From an uncultured bacterium (GTDB taxonomy: Bacteria > Bacillota_I > Bacilli_A > RFN20 > CAG-826): a DNA stretch of 64,000 nt. Position numbers and translations under genes: made by a program. Each line of letters starts with the position of its first letter. The stretch's first letter is position 1. The stretch is from the NCBI GenBank assembly GCA_949290395.1, contig CASERQ010000003.1:1-64000 (forward strand), given 5' to 3'. Positions 1-8,853 of the stretch are shown here, piece after piece. The notes under the pieces were generated by a model that was not told the origin of the DNA, did no database searches, and saw only the letters and a list, made by a program, of their open reading frames with translations.

Positions 1-4
1 AACT

Positions 5-424
5 ATGTTACAACCAAAAAGAACAAAGTATAGACGTCCACATATCATTAGATATGAAGGATTATCTAAAGGTGGTAATACTGTTGCTTTCGGCGAATTT
101 GGTCTCCAAGCAACTAGCGGTAATTGGGTAAGCGATAGACAAATCGAAGCTTGCAGAGTCGTCTTATCAAGATATACAAAACGTGAAGGTAAAATTTATA
201 TTAGAATTTTTCCACACTTAGCAAAAACTAAGAAACCTGCTGAAGTCCGTATGGGTTCTGGTAAAGGTAATCCAGAATACTGGGTAGCAGTCGTTAAAAA
301 GAATAGAATTATGTTTGAAATTGGTGGTGTAGCTCCTGAAATTGCTAAAGAAGCATTAAGACAAGCAAGCTATAAGTTACCACTCAATGCAAAAGTTGTT
401 GAAAGAAATAAGGAGGACAAATAG
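5..424 (+). CDS. rplP: 50S ribosomal protein L16
   Basis: L16 lies at the peptidyl transferase region of the large subunit and helps position A-site tRNA. The protein is 139 residues, the normal length, opens with the family signature [11 protein letters not shown] and continues with the conserved [14 protein letters not shown] stretch and the [10 protein letters not shown] segment. It is the first gene in the window; its own ribosome binding site and the upstream S10-type genes lie outside. rpmC follows three bases after the stop, so it belongs to the S10/spc operon. The start is fixed by the family N-terminus. Confidence 0.98.
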   Translation: MLQPKRTKYRRPHIIRYEGLSKGGNTVAFGEFGLQATSGNWVSDRQIEACRVVLSRYTKREGKIYIRIFPHLAKTKKPAEVRMGSGKGNPEYWVAVVKKNRIMFEIGGVAPEIAKEALRQASYKLPLNAKVVERNKEDK

Positions 425-427
425 TTT

Positions 428-637
428 ATGAAGATTAAAGATGTCAGAGAAATGACTTCTGAAGAATTGAATAACGAAGTTTACTCCTTAAAAGAACAAT
501 TATTCAACTTAAGAAGAAAGAAAGCAGTCGGTCAACTCGAAAACTTAGCTGAAATCAAAAGAGTCAGAAAAGATATTGCTCGTGTATACACTGTTTTAAG
601 AGAAAGAGAACTCGGCATGAGTAAGGAAGGTAAGTAA
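428..637 (+). CDS. rpmC: 50S ribosomal protein L29
   Basis: L29 sits near the polypeptide exit tunnel. The 69-residue helical protein has the family pattern: an N-terminal VREMTSEEL segment, then LKEQLFNLRRKKAVGQLEN and the closing IARVYTVLRERE. Its ribosome binding site AAGGAGG lies inside the last codons of rplP, implying coupled translation. Two bases separate its stop from rpsQ. Confidence 0.97.
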   Translation: MKIKDVREMTSEELNNEVYSLKEQLFNLRRKKAVGQLENLAEIKRVRKDIARVYTVLRERELGMSKEGK

Positions 638-639
638 TT

Positions 640-969
640 ATGGACCACAGAAAAAGAATTACTGGTGTTGTTATCTCTGCTAAAACACCAAAGACAATTA
701 CCGTAATGGTTGAAGGATATAGAAAACATCCTAAATATAAGAAAAGAGTTCAATTCAGACATAAATACTATGCTCATGATGAATTAAACAGCGCAAAAGT
801 CGGAGATGTAGTTACAATTGAAGAATCTAGACCACTCTCAGCATTAAAGAGATTTAGACTCATCTCAATTGATAAAAAAGCAGTTGAAGACGTTAAAATC
901 GTTGATAGTGAAGAATTAAAAGAAGTTCTTCACGAAGAAAGCGCTGAAGAAAATAAGGAGGCCGAATAG
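640..969 (+). CDS. rpsQ: 30S ribosomal protein S17 with acidic C-terminal tail
   Basis: S17 binds 16S rRNA during early assembly of the small subunit. Residues 1-80 carry the OB-fold signature ([14 protein letters not shown], then HPKYKKRV, and [13 protein letters not shown]). The chain is 109 residues, whereas most bacterial S17 proteins are about 85. The extra 25 or so residues form a Glu-rich, probably disordered tail. It is embedded in the operon, with rplN starting two bases after its stop and the rplN ribosome binding site (AAGGAGG) inside its last codons. Confidence 0.97.
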   Translation: MDHRKRITGVVISAKTPKTITVMVEGYRKHPKYKKRVQFRHKYYAHDELNSAKVGDVVTIEESRPLSALKRFRLISIDKKAVEDVKIVDSEELKEVLHEESAEENKEAE

Positions 970-971
970 TT

Positions 972-1346
972 ATGATACAAACAGAAACAAACCTTGTTGT
1001 AGCTGACAATAGCGGTGCTCGTGTAGTTAGAGTATTCAGAATCTATGGCGGTAGCCACAGAAAATCATGTTCAGTTGGTGATATCGTTCAATGTGCTGTT
1101 AAAGATGCTATTCCTAATGGCAAAGTTAAAAAGAGCGATGTTGTTAAAGCAGTTATCGTAAGAACAAGTTATCCAATTGAAAGAAAAGATGGATCAACAA
1201 TCAGATTTGATGACAACGCTTGCGTTATTATCAATGAAGATAAAACACCAGTTGGAACTCGTGTATTCGGTCCAGTTGCAAGAGAACTTCGTGAAAAAGG
1301 CGAAGCATTTATGAAGATCGTTTCTCTTGCAAATGAAGTCTTATAA
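972..1346 (+). CDS. rplN: 50S ribosomal protein L14
   Basis: L14 lies at the subunit interface and contacts 16S rRNA. The 124-residue protein has the family motifs: the N-terminal [17 protein letters not shown], the [18 protein letters not shown] segment and the C-terminal [14 protein letters not shown]. Length is normal. The start has a strong upstream AAGGAGG. rplX begins ten bases after the stop. Confidence 0.98.
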   Translation: MIQTETNLVVADNSGARVVRVFRIYGGSHRKSCSVGDIVQCAVKDAIPNGKVKKSDVVKAVIVRTSYPIERKDGSTIRFDDNACVIINEDKTPVGTRVFGPVARELREKGEAFMKIVSLANEVL

Positions 1347-1356
1347 GGAGGTAAAA

Positions 1357-1671
1357 ATGATGAAACTTAAAAAAGGCGATAAAGTTATTGTTATCTCTGG
1401 AAAAGACAAGGGCAAAGTTGGCAATATCCAAAAAGCTTTACCAAAAGAAAATAAAGTTATTGTCGATGGCGTCAATGTTAGAAAAAAACATATTAAGCCA
1501 ACTCAAGCTAACCCAGAAGGTTCAATTCAAGAAATCTTTGCTCCAATCCATGTAAGTAATGTTATGTACTATGATGAAAAGAGCAAAAAAGCTTCAAGAA
1601 TTGGCTATAAAGTTAACAAAGATGGCAAAAAGATCAGAGTCTTAAAAGCCACTGGCAAAGAAATTAATTAA
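1357..1671 (+). CDS. rplX: 50S ribosomal protein L24
   Basis: L24 is an assembly initiator protein of the large subunit. The start at 1357 ([10 protein letters not shown]) is chosen because an AAGGAGG site lies just before it; a longer reading from 1327 would overlap rplN and lacks a site. The KOW motif [17 protein letters not shown] occupies residues 4-20, and the [12 protein letters not shown] motif follows. Length, about 105 residues, is normal. The next ATG at 1360 is an equally possible start. Confidence 0.96.
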   Translation: MMKLKKGDKVIVISGKDKGKVGNIQKALPKENKVIVDGVNVRKKHIKPTQANPEGSIQEIFAPIHVSNVMYYDEKSKKASRIGYKVNKDGKKIRVLKATGKEIN

Positions 1672-1681
1672 GGAGATTGTT

Positions 1682-2344
1682 ATGGCAGAAACAAAGAAAA
1701 CTACAGCTACAGCAAAGAAAACAAGTAAAGTTGCTCCTAGTAAAGAAAGCAAAGTTACTGTTAAAGAAGCTGCAACTTCTAAGGGACATAAAGCTCCAGC
1801 TAAACATACAAGATTACTTGATTTATATAACAACGAAATCAGAGCAAATCTCGTTAAAGAATTCGAATATAAATCAGTAATGGAAGCACCAGCTTTAAAT
1901 AAGATTGTTGTTAATATTGGTGTTGGTGATGCAACTCAAGACAAAAAGAGACTTGAAGAAGCAGTTGAAGAACTCGCTCTCATCACTGGCCAAAAACCAA
2001 TCATTACAAAAGCTAAGAAATCAATCGCAACCTTTAAATTAAGAGAAGGTGAACCAATTGGATGTAAAGTTACATTAAGAGGAATCAGAATGTATGAATT
2101 CTTCGATAAACTTGTCTCCATTGCTCTCCCAAGAGTTAGAGACTTCCGTGGTGTTAGCAAGAACTCATTTGATGGAAGAGGAAATTATACTTTAGGTATT
2201 AAAGAACAATTAATTTTCCCAGAAATCAACTATGATAAAGTTCAAAAAGTAAGAGGTATGGATATCATCATTGTTACAACAGCTAAGAGTGATGAAGAAG
2301 CCTATTCCTTATTAAAGGCTCTTGGAATGCCTTTCAATAAATAA
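1682..2344 (+). CDS. rplE: 50S ribosomal protein L5 with N-terminal extension
   Basis: L5 forms the 5S RNP with 5S rRNA and contacts the P-site tRNA. The canonical domain begins near residue 42 ([11 protein letters not shown]) and contains the family blocks [44 protein letters not shown] and [10 protein letters not shown]. The chain is 220 residues against about 180 usually. The surplus is an N-terminal Lys/Ala/Thr/Ser-rich tail of about 40 residues that looks disordered. The start has an AAGGAG site at 1670-1675, and no better internal start exists at the canonical boundary, so the tail is probably real. Confidence 0.97.
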   Translation: MAETKKTTATAKKTSKVAPSKESKVTVKEAATSKGHKAPAKHTRLLDLYNNEIRANLVKEFEYKSVMEAPALNKIVVNIGVGDATQDKKRLEEAVEELALITGQKPIITKAKKSIATFKLREGEPIGCKVTLRGIRMYEFFDKLVSIALPRVRDFRGVSKNSFDGRGNYTLGIKEQLIFPEINYDKVQKVRGMDIIIVTTAKSDEEAYSLLKALGMPFNK

Positions 2345-2355
2345 GAGGTAACATT

Positions 2356-2541
2356 ATGGCAAAAACTAGTTTAAAGGTTAGACAAGCAAGACCTCAAAAA
2401 TTCAAGGTCAGAGAATATACACGTTGCAAAAGATGTGGAAGACCTCACGCAGTTTATTCAAAGTTTGGTCTTTGCAGAATTTGCTTAAGAGAACTCGCTT
2501 ATAAAGGCGAAATCCCAGGATTAAAGAAATCTTCTTGGTAA
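2356..2541 (+). CDS. rpsN: 30S ribosomal protein S14, zinc-binding form
   Basis: S14 is a late-assembling protein of the 30S head. The 61-residue form with CKRC and CRIC cysteine pairs is the zinc-ribbon type (S14Z) typical of Gram-positive bacteria, not the longer zinc-free paralogue. Family residues include [14 protein letters not shown] and the C-terminal [11 protein letters not shown]. It lies between rplE and rpsH as usual. Confidence 0.97.
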   Translation: MAKTSLKVRQARPQKFKVREYTRCKRCGRPHAVYSKFGLCRICLRELAYKGEIPGLKKSSW

Positions 2542-2557
2542 TTAGGAGGAATAGACG

Positions 2558-2956
2558 ATGCATCAAGATCCAATAGCAGATATGCTTACTAGAATCAGAA
2601 ACGCTAATGCTTTACATCATGAAACAGTTTCTATCCCTTCTAGTAAATTAAAAGTTAATATTGTTAAAATTTTACTTTCTGAAGGTTTTATCTCTTCTTA
2701 TAAAGAAGTAAAAACTAAAGAAGGCCATAAAAATATTGAAGTTACTTTAAAATATGGTCCAAATGGTGAAAAAGTCATCACAGGACTTAAAAGAATTTCA
2801 AAACCAGGACTTAGAGTCACAGCTGATAGCAAACACATTCCATTCGTTTTAAAAGGTCTTGGAATTGCTATCATCTCAACAAGTAAAGGTTTATTAACCG
2901 ATAAAGGTTGTAGACAAAATAACGTCGGTGGCGAAGTTATTTGCTACGTTTGGTAA
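2558..2956 (+). CDS. rpsH: 30S ribosomal protein S8
   Basis: S8 binds the central domain of 16S rRNA; in E. coli it also represses the spc operon. The 132-residue protein has the N-terminal [13 protein letters not shown] signature and the C-terminal [21 protein letters not shown] block. A TTAGGAGG site precedes the ATG at 2558. Length and position in the operon are normal. Confidence 0.98.
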   Translation: MHQDPIADMLTRIRNANALHHETVSIPSSKLKVNIVKILLSEGFISSYKEVKTKEGHKNIEVTLKYGPNGEKVITGLKRISKPGLRVTADSKHIPFVLKGLGIAIISTSKGLLTDKGCRQNNVGGEVICYVW

Positions 2957-2971
2957 TAGGAGGTAAGGTTT

Positions 2972-3535
2972 ATGTCACGTATTGGTAATAAAATTATCAC
3001 TATTCCAGAAGGATTAAATATTACTATCGGCGAAGGATTTGTCGATATTAAAGGTAAATTTGGTGAAGACAAGATCGAATTTGATAAATCAGTTCTTTCT
3101 GTCGAACTTAAAGACAACATCTTAACTGTTAAAAGAGCAAATGATGAAAAAAGAGTCAAAGAAATGCATGGTACAATTCGTGCTTTAATCAATAACGCAT
3201 GTATTGGTTGTCATGATGGTTTCACTAAAAAACTCGCTATCGTCGGTATCGGTTATAGAGCAGAAATTAAGGGTAAAGATCTCGTTTTATATGTAGGTTA
3301 TTCTCACCCAATCACAATTACTCCTCTTGATGGAGTTACTGTCAAAGTTATTGAATCTAAAGCAAAAGATGTTAACGCATTTGTTGAAGTTTCTGGAAGC
3401 GATAAATTCAAAGTTGGACAAGTTGCTGCTCAAATTAGAGAAACTCGTAAACCTGAACCATATCTTGGTAAAGGTATTAGATACGTTGATGAAGTCATCT
3501 TACGTAAAGAAGGCAAACGTGCTGGTAAGAAATAA
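2972..3535 (+). CDS. rplF: 50S ribosomal protein L6
   Basis: L6 lies near the sarcin-ricin loop and the factor-binding site. It shows the two repeated L6 domains, with the N-terminal MSRIGNKIITIPEG, the central GVGYRA-like block (here GIGYRAEIKG) and the C-terminal RKPEPYLGKGIRY motif. Length is 187 residues against about 178, with a short basic C-terminal tail. A TAGGAGG site precedes the ATG. Confidence 0.98.
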   Translation: MSRIGNKIITIPEGLNITIGEGFVDIKGKFGEDKIEFDKSVLSVELKDNILTVKRANDEKRVKEMHGTIRALINNACIGCHDGFTKKLAIVGIGYRAEIKGKDLVLYVGYSHPITITPLDGVTVKVIESKAKDVNAFVEVSGSDKFKVGQVAAQIRETRKPEPYLGKGIRYVDEVILRKEGKRAGKK

Positions 3536-3550
3536 TAGGAGTTAAAGTGT

Positions 3551-3907
3551 ATGATTAGTAAATTTGATAAGAACGCTGCTAGAGTTAGAAAACACGTTAG
3601 AGTTCGTAACAAAGTTAGTGGTACAGCTGAAACTCCTAGACTTTGTGTCTTTAGAAGCAATAAAAACATCGAAGTTCAAGTCATTGATGATGTTAAAGGT
3701 GTAACACTTGTTGCTTCTTCATCCGTTCAATTAAAATTAACAAACGGCAATAACGTAGAAGGCGCTAAAGCTGTAGGTGCTGATATTGCTAAAAAATGCT
3801 TATCAAAGGGAATTGAAAACGTTGTCTTTGATAGAGGCGGATACATTTACCATGGTCGTGTTAAAGCTTTAGCTGAAAGTGCTAGAGAAAACGGCTTAAA
3901 ATTCTAA
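3551..3907 (+). CDS. rplR: 50S ribosomal protein L18
   Basis: L18 is a 5S rRNA-binding protein. The 118-residue chain has the N-terminal [17 protein letters not shown] block, the [17 protein letters not shown] segment and the C-terminal [17 protein letters not shown] motif. Length is normal and the position between rplF and rpsE is canonical. Confidence 0.98.
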   Translation: MISKFDKNAARVRKHVRVRNKVSGTAETPRLCVFRSNKNIEVQVIDDVKGVTLVASSSVQLKLTNGNNVEGAKAVGADIAKKCLSKGIENVVFDRGGYIYHGRVKALAESARENGLKF

Positions 3908-3918
3908 GGAGATAGCTT

Positions 3919-4551
3919 ATGGAAGAAAATAAAGTTGTTGAAAATCCAACAGTTGAAGAAGTAAAAGCAGAAGAAAATAACGCTACTTCCTCAGAAAACG
4001 CAGCAAAAGCTCCTGAAAAGAGAAAATTCAATAAGAATAAGAAATTTAACAAAGGTCCAAGAAAGGAAATTGTTAAAGAATATGAAGAAAGAGTTGTTGC
4101 AATCAACAGAGTTACCAAAGTTGTTAAAGGTGGTAAGAGAATGAAATTCTCTGCACTCGTTGTTGTTGGTAACAATAAAGGTAAATTTGGATTTGCTACT
4201 GGAAAGAGTGGCGAAGTCCCAGATGCAATCAAAAAAGCTGTTGATAAAGCAAAAAGAAATCTTATCAATGTCGAAATCGTTAATGGTGGTACATTAGCTC
4301 ATGAAATCATTGGTAAATTTGGTGCAACTACAGTCTTCTTAAAACCAGCTCCTGAAGGTACTGGAATTATTGCTGGAGGTCCTGTTAGAGCTATTTTAGA
4401 ACTTGCAGGTGTTAAAAATATTTACTCCAAAGTTCATGGAAGTAGAACAAAGATCAATATCATTAGAGCTACAGCAAATGCTTTAGTTAATGAAAAAGAC
4501 TACAAAACAACTATGAACTTACGTAAAGGAGGAAACGCTGATGTTAAATAA
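3919..4551 (+). CDS. rpsE: 30S ribosomal protein S5 with charged N-terminal extension
   Basis: S5 controls decoding accuracy at the 30S mRNA entry side. The conserved domain starts at about residue 55 ([19 protein letters not shown]) and continues with [18 protein letters not shown] and [18 protein letters not shown]. The protein is 210 residues against about 165 usually. The excess is an N-terminal tail that runs from Glu-rich to Lys/Asn-rich. The AAGGAG site before 3919 supports this start. rplO begins 11 bases before its stop, and the rpmD gene that normally lies between them is absent. Confidence 0.97.
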   Translation: MEENKVVENPTVEEVKAEENNATSSENAAKAPEKRKFNKNKKFNKGPRKEIVKEYEERVVAINRVTKVVKGGKRMKFSALVVVGNNKGKFGFATGKSGEVPDAIKKAVDKAKRNLINVEIVNGGTLAHEIIGKFGATTVFLKPAPEGTGIIAGGPVRAILELAGVKNIYSKVHGSRTKINIIRATANALVNEKDYKTTMNLRKGGNADVK

Positions 4552-4981
4552 TCTCAAACCTACTGAAGGAAGCAGAAAAGATAAAACAAGACGCTGCAGA
4601 GGAATTGGAAGCGGACTTGGAAAAAATGGCGGAAGCGGAAGCAAAGGTCAAAATTCTAGAAGCGGTGGCGGAGTTAGACTCGGATTCGAAGGTGGTCAAT
4701 TACCTTTATTCAGAGCTATCCCAAAAAGAGGATTCAAAAATCACATGCGTAAAGAATACGCAACAATCAACGTTTCAGTTTTAAACAGATTTAATGATGG
4801 CGATGAAATTGATTTAACAAAATTAGTTTCTCTTGGCATTGTTAATAAAGAGTTCGATGGATTAAAAGTTTTAGGAGAAGGGGAACTTACTAAAAAAGTT
4901 ACTGTCACTGCAACTAAATTTTCAAAATCTGCTCAAGAAAAAATAGAAAAGTGTGGCGGAAAAGTAATTTTTAGTAAATAA
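4541..4981 (+). CDS. rplO: 50S ribosomal protein L15
   Basis: L15 is an early-assembling protein of the large subunit. The N-terminal half is Gly-rich ([20 protein letters not shown]) and is followed by [18 protein letters not shown], both family signatures. Length, 146 residues, is normal. It overlaps the end of rpsE by 11 bases, with an AAAGGAGG site inside rpsE. This direct rpsE-rplO contact shows that rpmD (L30) has been lost rather than moved within the operon. Confidence 0.98.
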   Translation: MLNNLKPTEGSRKDKTRRCRGIGSGLGKNGGSGSKGQNSRSGGGVRLGFEGGQLPLFRAIPKRGFKNHMRKEYATINVSVLNRFNDGDEIDLTKLVSLGIVNKEFDGLKVLGEGELTKKVTVTATKFSKSAQEKIEKCGGKVIFSK

Positions 4982-5022
4982 TATATAGGTTAGAATTTAT
5001 TTATTATTACTAAGGATTCTCC

Positions 5023-6369
5023 ATGAAAAAATTTATCGAAATTTTTAAAAATAAAGAAGTCGTTAATCGTATATTTTTTACGATAATGATTCTTTTTGTC
5101 TTTAGAATAGGTTGTGCAATACCAACCCCTGGAATTGACGCAAGCGAACTTACGAGTCAACTTACTACTAACTCGAATAACATGCTTGCGTTAATGAACC
5201 TTTTAGGTGGGGGCGCGTTGCAGAACTTTTCTATCTTCGCTCTAGGCGTCTCGCCTTACATTACTGCCCAAATTATTATTCAACTCTTAAGTATGGATGT
5301 TTTACCTGCTTTAACTGAGTTAAATAGACAAGGGCAATATGGCCGAAGAAAAATTGAGATGGCAACCCGTTATCTCACACTTATGCTTGCCGCTGTTCAA
5401 GCATATGGAATTATCCAAACAGCTCTTAATACATCGTGGATCACTTTCACGATGGAAGAGAATTTCTTAAATTATGCCTACATTGTTACAGTCATGGTAG
5501 CTGGAGCAATGCTTGTCATGTGGCTTGGTGATCAGATCACAACAAAAGGTATTGGTAATGGTATTTCTGTCATTATCTTTGCTGGTATTGTTTGTTCACT
5601 CCCAAGTCAAATTGGAACAGCCTTTAACAGATGGGTCCTTGAATCATGGAATCATGGAAACGTTGAAGCAACAAAAGGTGTCTTCCAATTCGTATTATAT
5701 GTCCTTGCATTTATTGCAATTATCGCGTTTGTTGTCTTCATCGAACTTTCTCGTAGAAAGCTCCCTGTACAACATGCAACACGTACTGGAACCAGTGAAA
5801 AACTCGCAAAAGCAAGCTTTTTACCTATAAAAGTTAACTCTGCTGGAGTTATCCCTGTTATCTTTGCTAGCTCAATTTTAATGGCTCCAAGTGTTATTGC
5901 TACTTTTATCTCTAGTGATGCAGCAAATGCCGAATGGTTAAGAATCTTCCAATATAACCAACTCGTTGATACTGGAGGAGTTATGATGCCATGGGGACTT
6001 ATAATTTATATTGTTTTGGTGTTTGCGTTTACTTTCTTCTACGCAAACTTACAAATAAATCCTGCTCAACTTGCAGAAAACTTCCAAAGAAATGGAAGCT
6101 ATATTCCAGGAATTAGACCTGGTATCGAAACTGAAAAGTATGTTAGAAAAGTACTTAATAGAGTTACTTTAATTGGTGCTTTATCTCTCTCATTTATCAG
6201 TGCTTTACCAGTTGTCTTAACTTTAACAGGAGTATTTGGTAGCGACCAATCTCTTGCTTTAGGTGGAACTGGTATGATCATTGTTGTTGGTGTTGCTCTT
6301 GAGCTTAACAATCAAATTAATGGTCTTATTGCAGGTAAGAGTTATGATGAAGTCATTGGAGGTATGTAA
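5023..6369 (+). CDS. secY: protein translocase subunit SecY
   Basis: SecY is the membrane channel of the general secretion pathway. The 448-residue protein begins with a cytoplasmic amphipathic helix (residues 1-15), then shows about ten hydrophobic membrane segments. Family motifs include FRIGCAIPTPGID, the plug region LLGGGALQNFSIFALGVSPYI (split here by its first loop) and the C-terminal NRNGSYIPGIRPG-like block (QRNGSYIPGIRPG). It is separated from rplO by 41 bases, with a modest AAGGA site. adk follows after 10 bases. Confidence 0.98.
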   Translation: MKKFIEIFKNKEVVNRIFFTIMILFVFRIGCAIPTPGIDASELTSQLTTNSNNMLALMNLLGGGALQNFSIFALGVSPYITAQIIIQLLSMDVLPALTELNRQGQYGRRKIEMATRYLTLMLAAVQAYGIIQTALNTSWITFTMEENFLNYAYIVTVMVAGAMLVMWLGDQITTKGIGNGISVIIFAGIVCSLPSQIGTAFNRWVLESWNHGNVEATKGVFQFVLYVLAFIAIIAFVVFIELSRRKLPVQHATRTGTSEKLAKASFLPIKVNSAGVIPVIFASSILMAPSVIATFISSDAANAEWLRIFQYNQLVDTGGVMMPWGLIIYIVLVFAFTFFYANLQINPAQLAENFQRNGSYIPGIRPGIETEKYVRKVLNRVTLIGALSLSFISALPVVLTLTGVFGSDQSLALGGTGMIIVVGVALELNNQINGLIAGKSYDEVIGGM

Positions 6370-6379
6370 AGCTTAGATT

Positions 6380-7024
6380 ATGAAGAATATTATTTTAATG
6401 GGTCCACCAGGGGCTGGAAAAGGAACAAATGCTAAACGTATTGCAAGTTTTTATAACATCCCACATATTTCTACCGGAGATATGTTTAGAGAAGCTATAA
6501 AAAATAAGACTAGTCTTGGAGAACTCGCTGATTCTTATATATCTAAAGGTTTATTAGTTCCAGATGAAGTAACAATTGGTCTTGTTAAAGAAAGATTATC
6601 AAGAGATGATTGTAAAGAAGGCTACCTTCTTGATGGTTTCCCAAGAACCATGGTTCAAGCGGAAGCTTTAACTGAATTATCAACAGAAATTGGAAGACCA
6701 GTTACAAATGTATTAAACATCGTTGTCTCAGAAGATATCTTAGTTGATAGAATCTGTGGAAGACGTGTTTGTAAAGTATGTGGCGCCCCATATCACGTCA
6801 GAAATTTAAAACCAAAAGTTGAAGGAGTTTGCGATCTTTGCGGTGGCGAACTTGTTCAAAGAAAAGACGATAATGAGGAAACTTTAAAGTCAAGACTTGG
6901 TGAATACCATAAAATGACTGAGCCACTTATTGAATACTATACAAAACTTGGTGTTGTAACAGACATCGATGGCACAAAAGAGTTAGATTTACTCTTTGAA
7001 GACATTAAAGCAATTTTAAAATAA
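6380..7024 (+). CDS. adk: adenylate kinase, zinc-binding LID type
   Basis: Adenylate kinase interconverts ATP plus AMP and two ADP in the cytoplasm. The P-loop GPPGAGKGT is at residues 8-16, the AMP-binding STGDMFR at 31-37 and LLDGFPRT at 83-90. The LID domain carries four cysteines (131, 134, 151, 154) in two CxxC pairs, the zinc-binding form common in Gram-positive bacteria. Length of 214 is normal for the long form. The secY-adk-map order is typical. Confidence 0.98.
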   Translation: MKNIILMGPPGAGKGTNAKRIASFYNIPHISTGDMFREAIKNKTSLGELADSYISKGLLVPDEVTIGLVKERLSRDDCKEGYLLDGFPRTMVQAEALTELSTEIGRPVTNVLNIVVSEDILVDRICGRRVCKVCGAPYHVRNLKPKVEGVCDLCGGELVQRKDDNEETLKSRLGEYHKMTEPLIEYYTKLGVVTDIDGTKELDLLFEDIKAILK

Positions 7025-7033
7025 GGAATAGTA

Positions 7034-7801
7034 ATGAAAATTATCATTAAAAGTCCACGAGAAATTGCCTTAATTAAAAAAGCAGGAAGTATAATAGCCG
7101 ACTTATTCGACTATTTAAAGGTTCATACTAAGGAAGGAATTTCTACTAAAGAGCTAGATAAACTTGCTGAAAGTTTCATACGCTCTCATGGTGGAATTCC
7201 TACCTGCAAAGGTTATGAAGGATTTCCTGGTGCAATTTGTATTAGTGTTAACGATACTCTTCTTCATGGTATCCCATCTAAAAAGATTATTCTTAAAAAC
7301 GGGGATATCGTAAGTTATGACGTATGTGTAACTTATGAAGGGTATGTTGCTGATGCTTGTAGAACCTTCCCAGTTGGGGAGATAACAAGTGAAGCAAAGA
7401 GATTGATTGATGTTACAAAGAATTGTTTCTTTGAAGCAATCAAACTCGTAAAACCGGGTGTTCATCTTGGTGATATCTCTAATAAAATCTATGAAACTGG
7501 CACAAAAGAGGGTTATACACTAACTCGCGATTATGGCGGACATGGAGTTGGTAGAGAGATGCATGAAGATCCATTTGTCTTAAATTATGGAGAAAAAGGA
7601 GTTGGACCTATCTTAAAAGAAGGCATGGTTATTGCAATTGAACCTATGCTTAATGAAGGAAAAGTCGATCTTTATACTCTAGATGATGGATGGACTGTTA
7701 AAACCTTAGATGGAAAACTTAGTTGTCACTATGAAAACACGGTAGCGATAACTAAAGATGGCTGTGAAATTTTAACTTCAGAAAAAGGGGAATTAATTTA
7801 A
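7034..7801 (+). CDS. map: methionine aminopeptidase type I
   Basis: MetAP removes the initiator methionine from new proteins. The 255-residue pita-bread-fold enzyme has the expected metal ligands in context: [19 protein letters not shown] (two Asp), [13 protein letters not shown] (His), IEPML (Glu) and the C-terminal [11 protein letters not shown] (Glu). infA starts in the last base of its stop codon, so the two are translationally coupled. Confidence 0.97.
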   Translation: MKIIIKSPREIALIKKAGSIIADLFDYLKVHTKEGISTKELDKLAESFIRSHGGIPTCKGYEGFPGAICISVNDTLLHGIPSKKIILKNGDIVSYDVCVTYEGYVADACRTFPVGEITSEAKRLIDVTKNCFFEAIKLVKPGVHLGDISNKIYETGTKEGYTLTRDYGGHGVGREMHEDPFVLNYGEKGVGPILKEGMVIAIEPMLNEGKVDLYTLDDGWTVKTLDGKLSCHYENTVAITKDGCEILTSEKGELI

Positions 7802-7992
7802 TGGCAAAACAAGATGTTATATCCGTTGAGGCGGTAGTTACAGAAGCTTTACCTAATTGTAATTTTAAGGTAAAACTAGAAAACGACGTAGTAATCCATG
7901 CCACTGTTTCTGGTAAAATCCGTATGCATTACATTCGCATTTTACCGGGAGATAAGGTTACCGTTGAACTCTCGCCTTATGATTCATGGTAA
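7801..7992 (+). CDS. infA: translation initiation factor IF-1, C-terminally truncated
   Basis: IF-1 blocks the A site during initiation. The first 61 residues match the family closely, including [24 protein letters not shown], and form almost the whole OB fold. A normal IF-1 has 72 residues ending in a basic LTRGRITYRYK-like tail. Here the reading frame leaves the family after SPYD and stops at SW. Directly after this point the DNA encodes the tail of ribosomal protein L36 in another frame, so a deletion has removed the end of infA and most of rpmJ. The product may be impaired, or a second infA may exist elsewhere. An assembly error across a short repeat is the main alternative. Confidence 0.85.
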   Translation: MAKQDVISVEAVVTEALPNCNFKVKLENDVVIHATVSGKIRMHYIRILPGDKVTVELSPYDSW

Positions 7993-8030
7993 TTTGTTCA
8001 AATCCAAAGCACAAACAAAGACAAGGATAA
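7986..8030 (+). pseudogene. rpmJ: 3' remnant of ribosomal protein L36 gene
   Basis: In the frame starting at 7986 the DNA reads [14 protein letters not shown] and then TAA. This is the C-terminal end of L36, whose usual last residues are VMVIC-NPKHKQRQG. The first two zinc cysteines and the whole N-terminal part (about 23 residues) are missing, and a TGA lies two codons upstream in this frame. The gene normally sits between infA and rpsM, exactly here. I infer a single deletion fused infA codon 61 to the rpmJ 3' part. Confidence 0.88.
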
Positions 8031-8050
8031 GGAGAGGTAAGAGGTAATTT

Positions 8051-8425
8051 ATGGCACGTATTGTTGGTGTTGATATTCCAAATGATAAAGTTATTGTTGT
8101 TAGCTTAACTTATATTTATGGAATTGGCCCTACAACCAGTAAAAAAATTGTAGAGGCTGCTAAAGTTGATCCACTTAAGAGAGTAAAAGATCTTTCTGAA
8201 GATGAAATTACTCGTATTAGAAGTGAAGTCGCTCACTATAAAGTTGAAGGTGACTTAAGAAGAGAAGTCTTACTTAACATTAAGAGACTTCAAGAAATTG
8301 GCTGCTATCGTGGAATCAGACACAGAAGAGGTCTTCCAGTTAGAGGTCAAAGAACAAAAACTAACGCTCGTACTCGCAAAGGTCCACGTAAGACTATTGC
8401 AAACAAAAAAGAGGCAGTTAAGTAA
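8051..8425 (+). CDS. rpsM: 30S ribosomal protein S13
   Basis: S13 lies in the 30S head and contacts the P-site tRNA. The 124-residue protein has [13 protein letters not shown] at the start, the GIG helix-hairpin motif ([13 protein letters not shown]) and the basic C-terminus [22 protein letters not shown]. Length is normal. It starts the alpha-operon portion after the infA/rpmJ scar, with an AAGGAGAGG site at 8029-8037 and a GAGGT just before the ATG. Confidence 0.98.
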   Translation: MARIVGVDIPNDKVIVVSLTYIYGIGPTTSKKIVEAAKVDPLKRVKDLSEDEITRIRSEVAHYKVEGDLRREVLLNIKRLQEIGCYRGIRHRRGLPVRGQRTKTNARTRKGPRKTIANKKEAVK

Positions 8426-8440
8426 TAGGAGGTAGAGAGA

Positions 8441-8830
8441 ATGGCTAAGAAACAAACTACCCGTAAAAAGAAAATTAAAAGATCTTTTACTAAAGGTGTT
8501 GCTCATATTCACGCAACCTTCAATAATACAATCGTTACAATTACAGATGAAAACGGTAATGCAATCGCATGGTCCAGTAGCGGTGTATTAGGATTCAAAG
8601 GTGCTAAGAAATCAACTCCATTTGCTGCTCAAAGTGCTGCAGAAGCTGCTGGTAAAGCTGCATATGATCAAGGCATTAGAACAGTTGATGTTGATGTAAA
8701 AGGACCAGGCGCAGGTAGAGAAAGCGCAATCAGAGCTCTTTCAAACGCTGGATTACAAGTTACATCCATTGTTGATACTACACCAATTCCACATAATGGT
8801 TGCCGTCCACCAAAAAGAACACACGGTTAA
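8441..8830 (+). CDS. rpsK: 30S ribosomal protein S11
   Basis: S11 forms part of the 30S platform near the mRNA exit. The 129-residue protein has the family blocks [32 protein letters not shown] and the C-terminal [13 protein letters not shown] (canonically [13 protein letters not shown]). A TAGGAGGT site precedes the ATG. It is followed by rpoA after 23 bases. Confidence 0.98.
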   Translation: MAKKQTTRKKKIKRSFTKGVAHIHATFNNTIVTITDENGNAIAWSSSGVLGFKGAKKSTPFAAQSAAEAAGKAAYDQGIRTVDVDVKGPGAGRESAIRALSNAGLQVTSIVDTTPIPHNGCRPPKRTHG

Positions 8831-8853
8831 TAATTTAATAGGAGGATGTTTAA

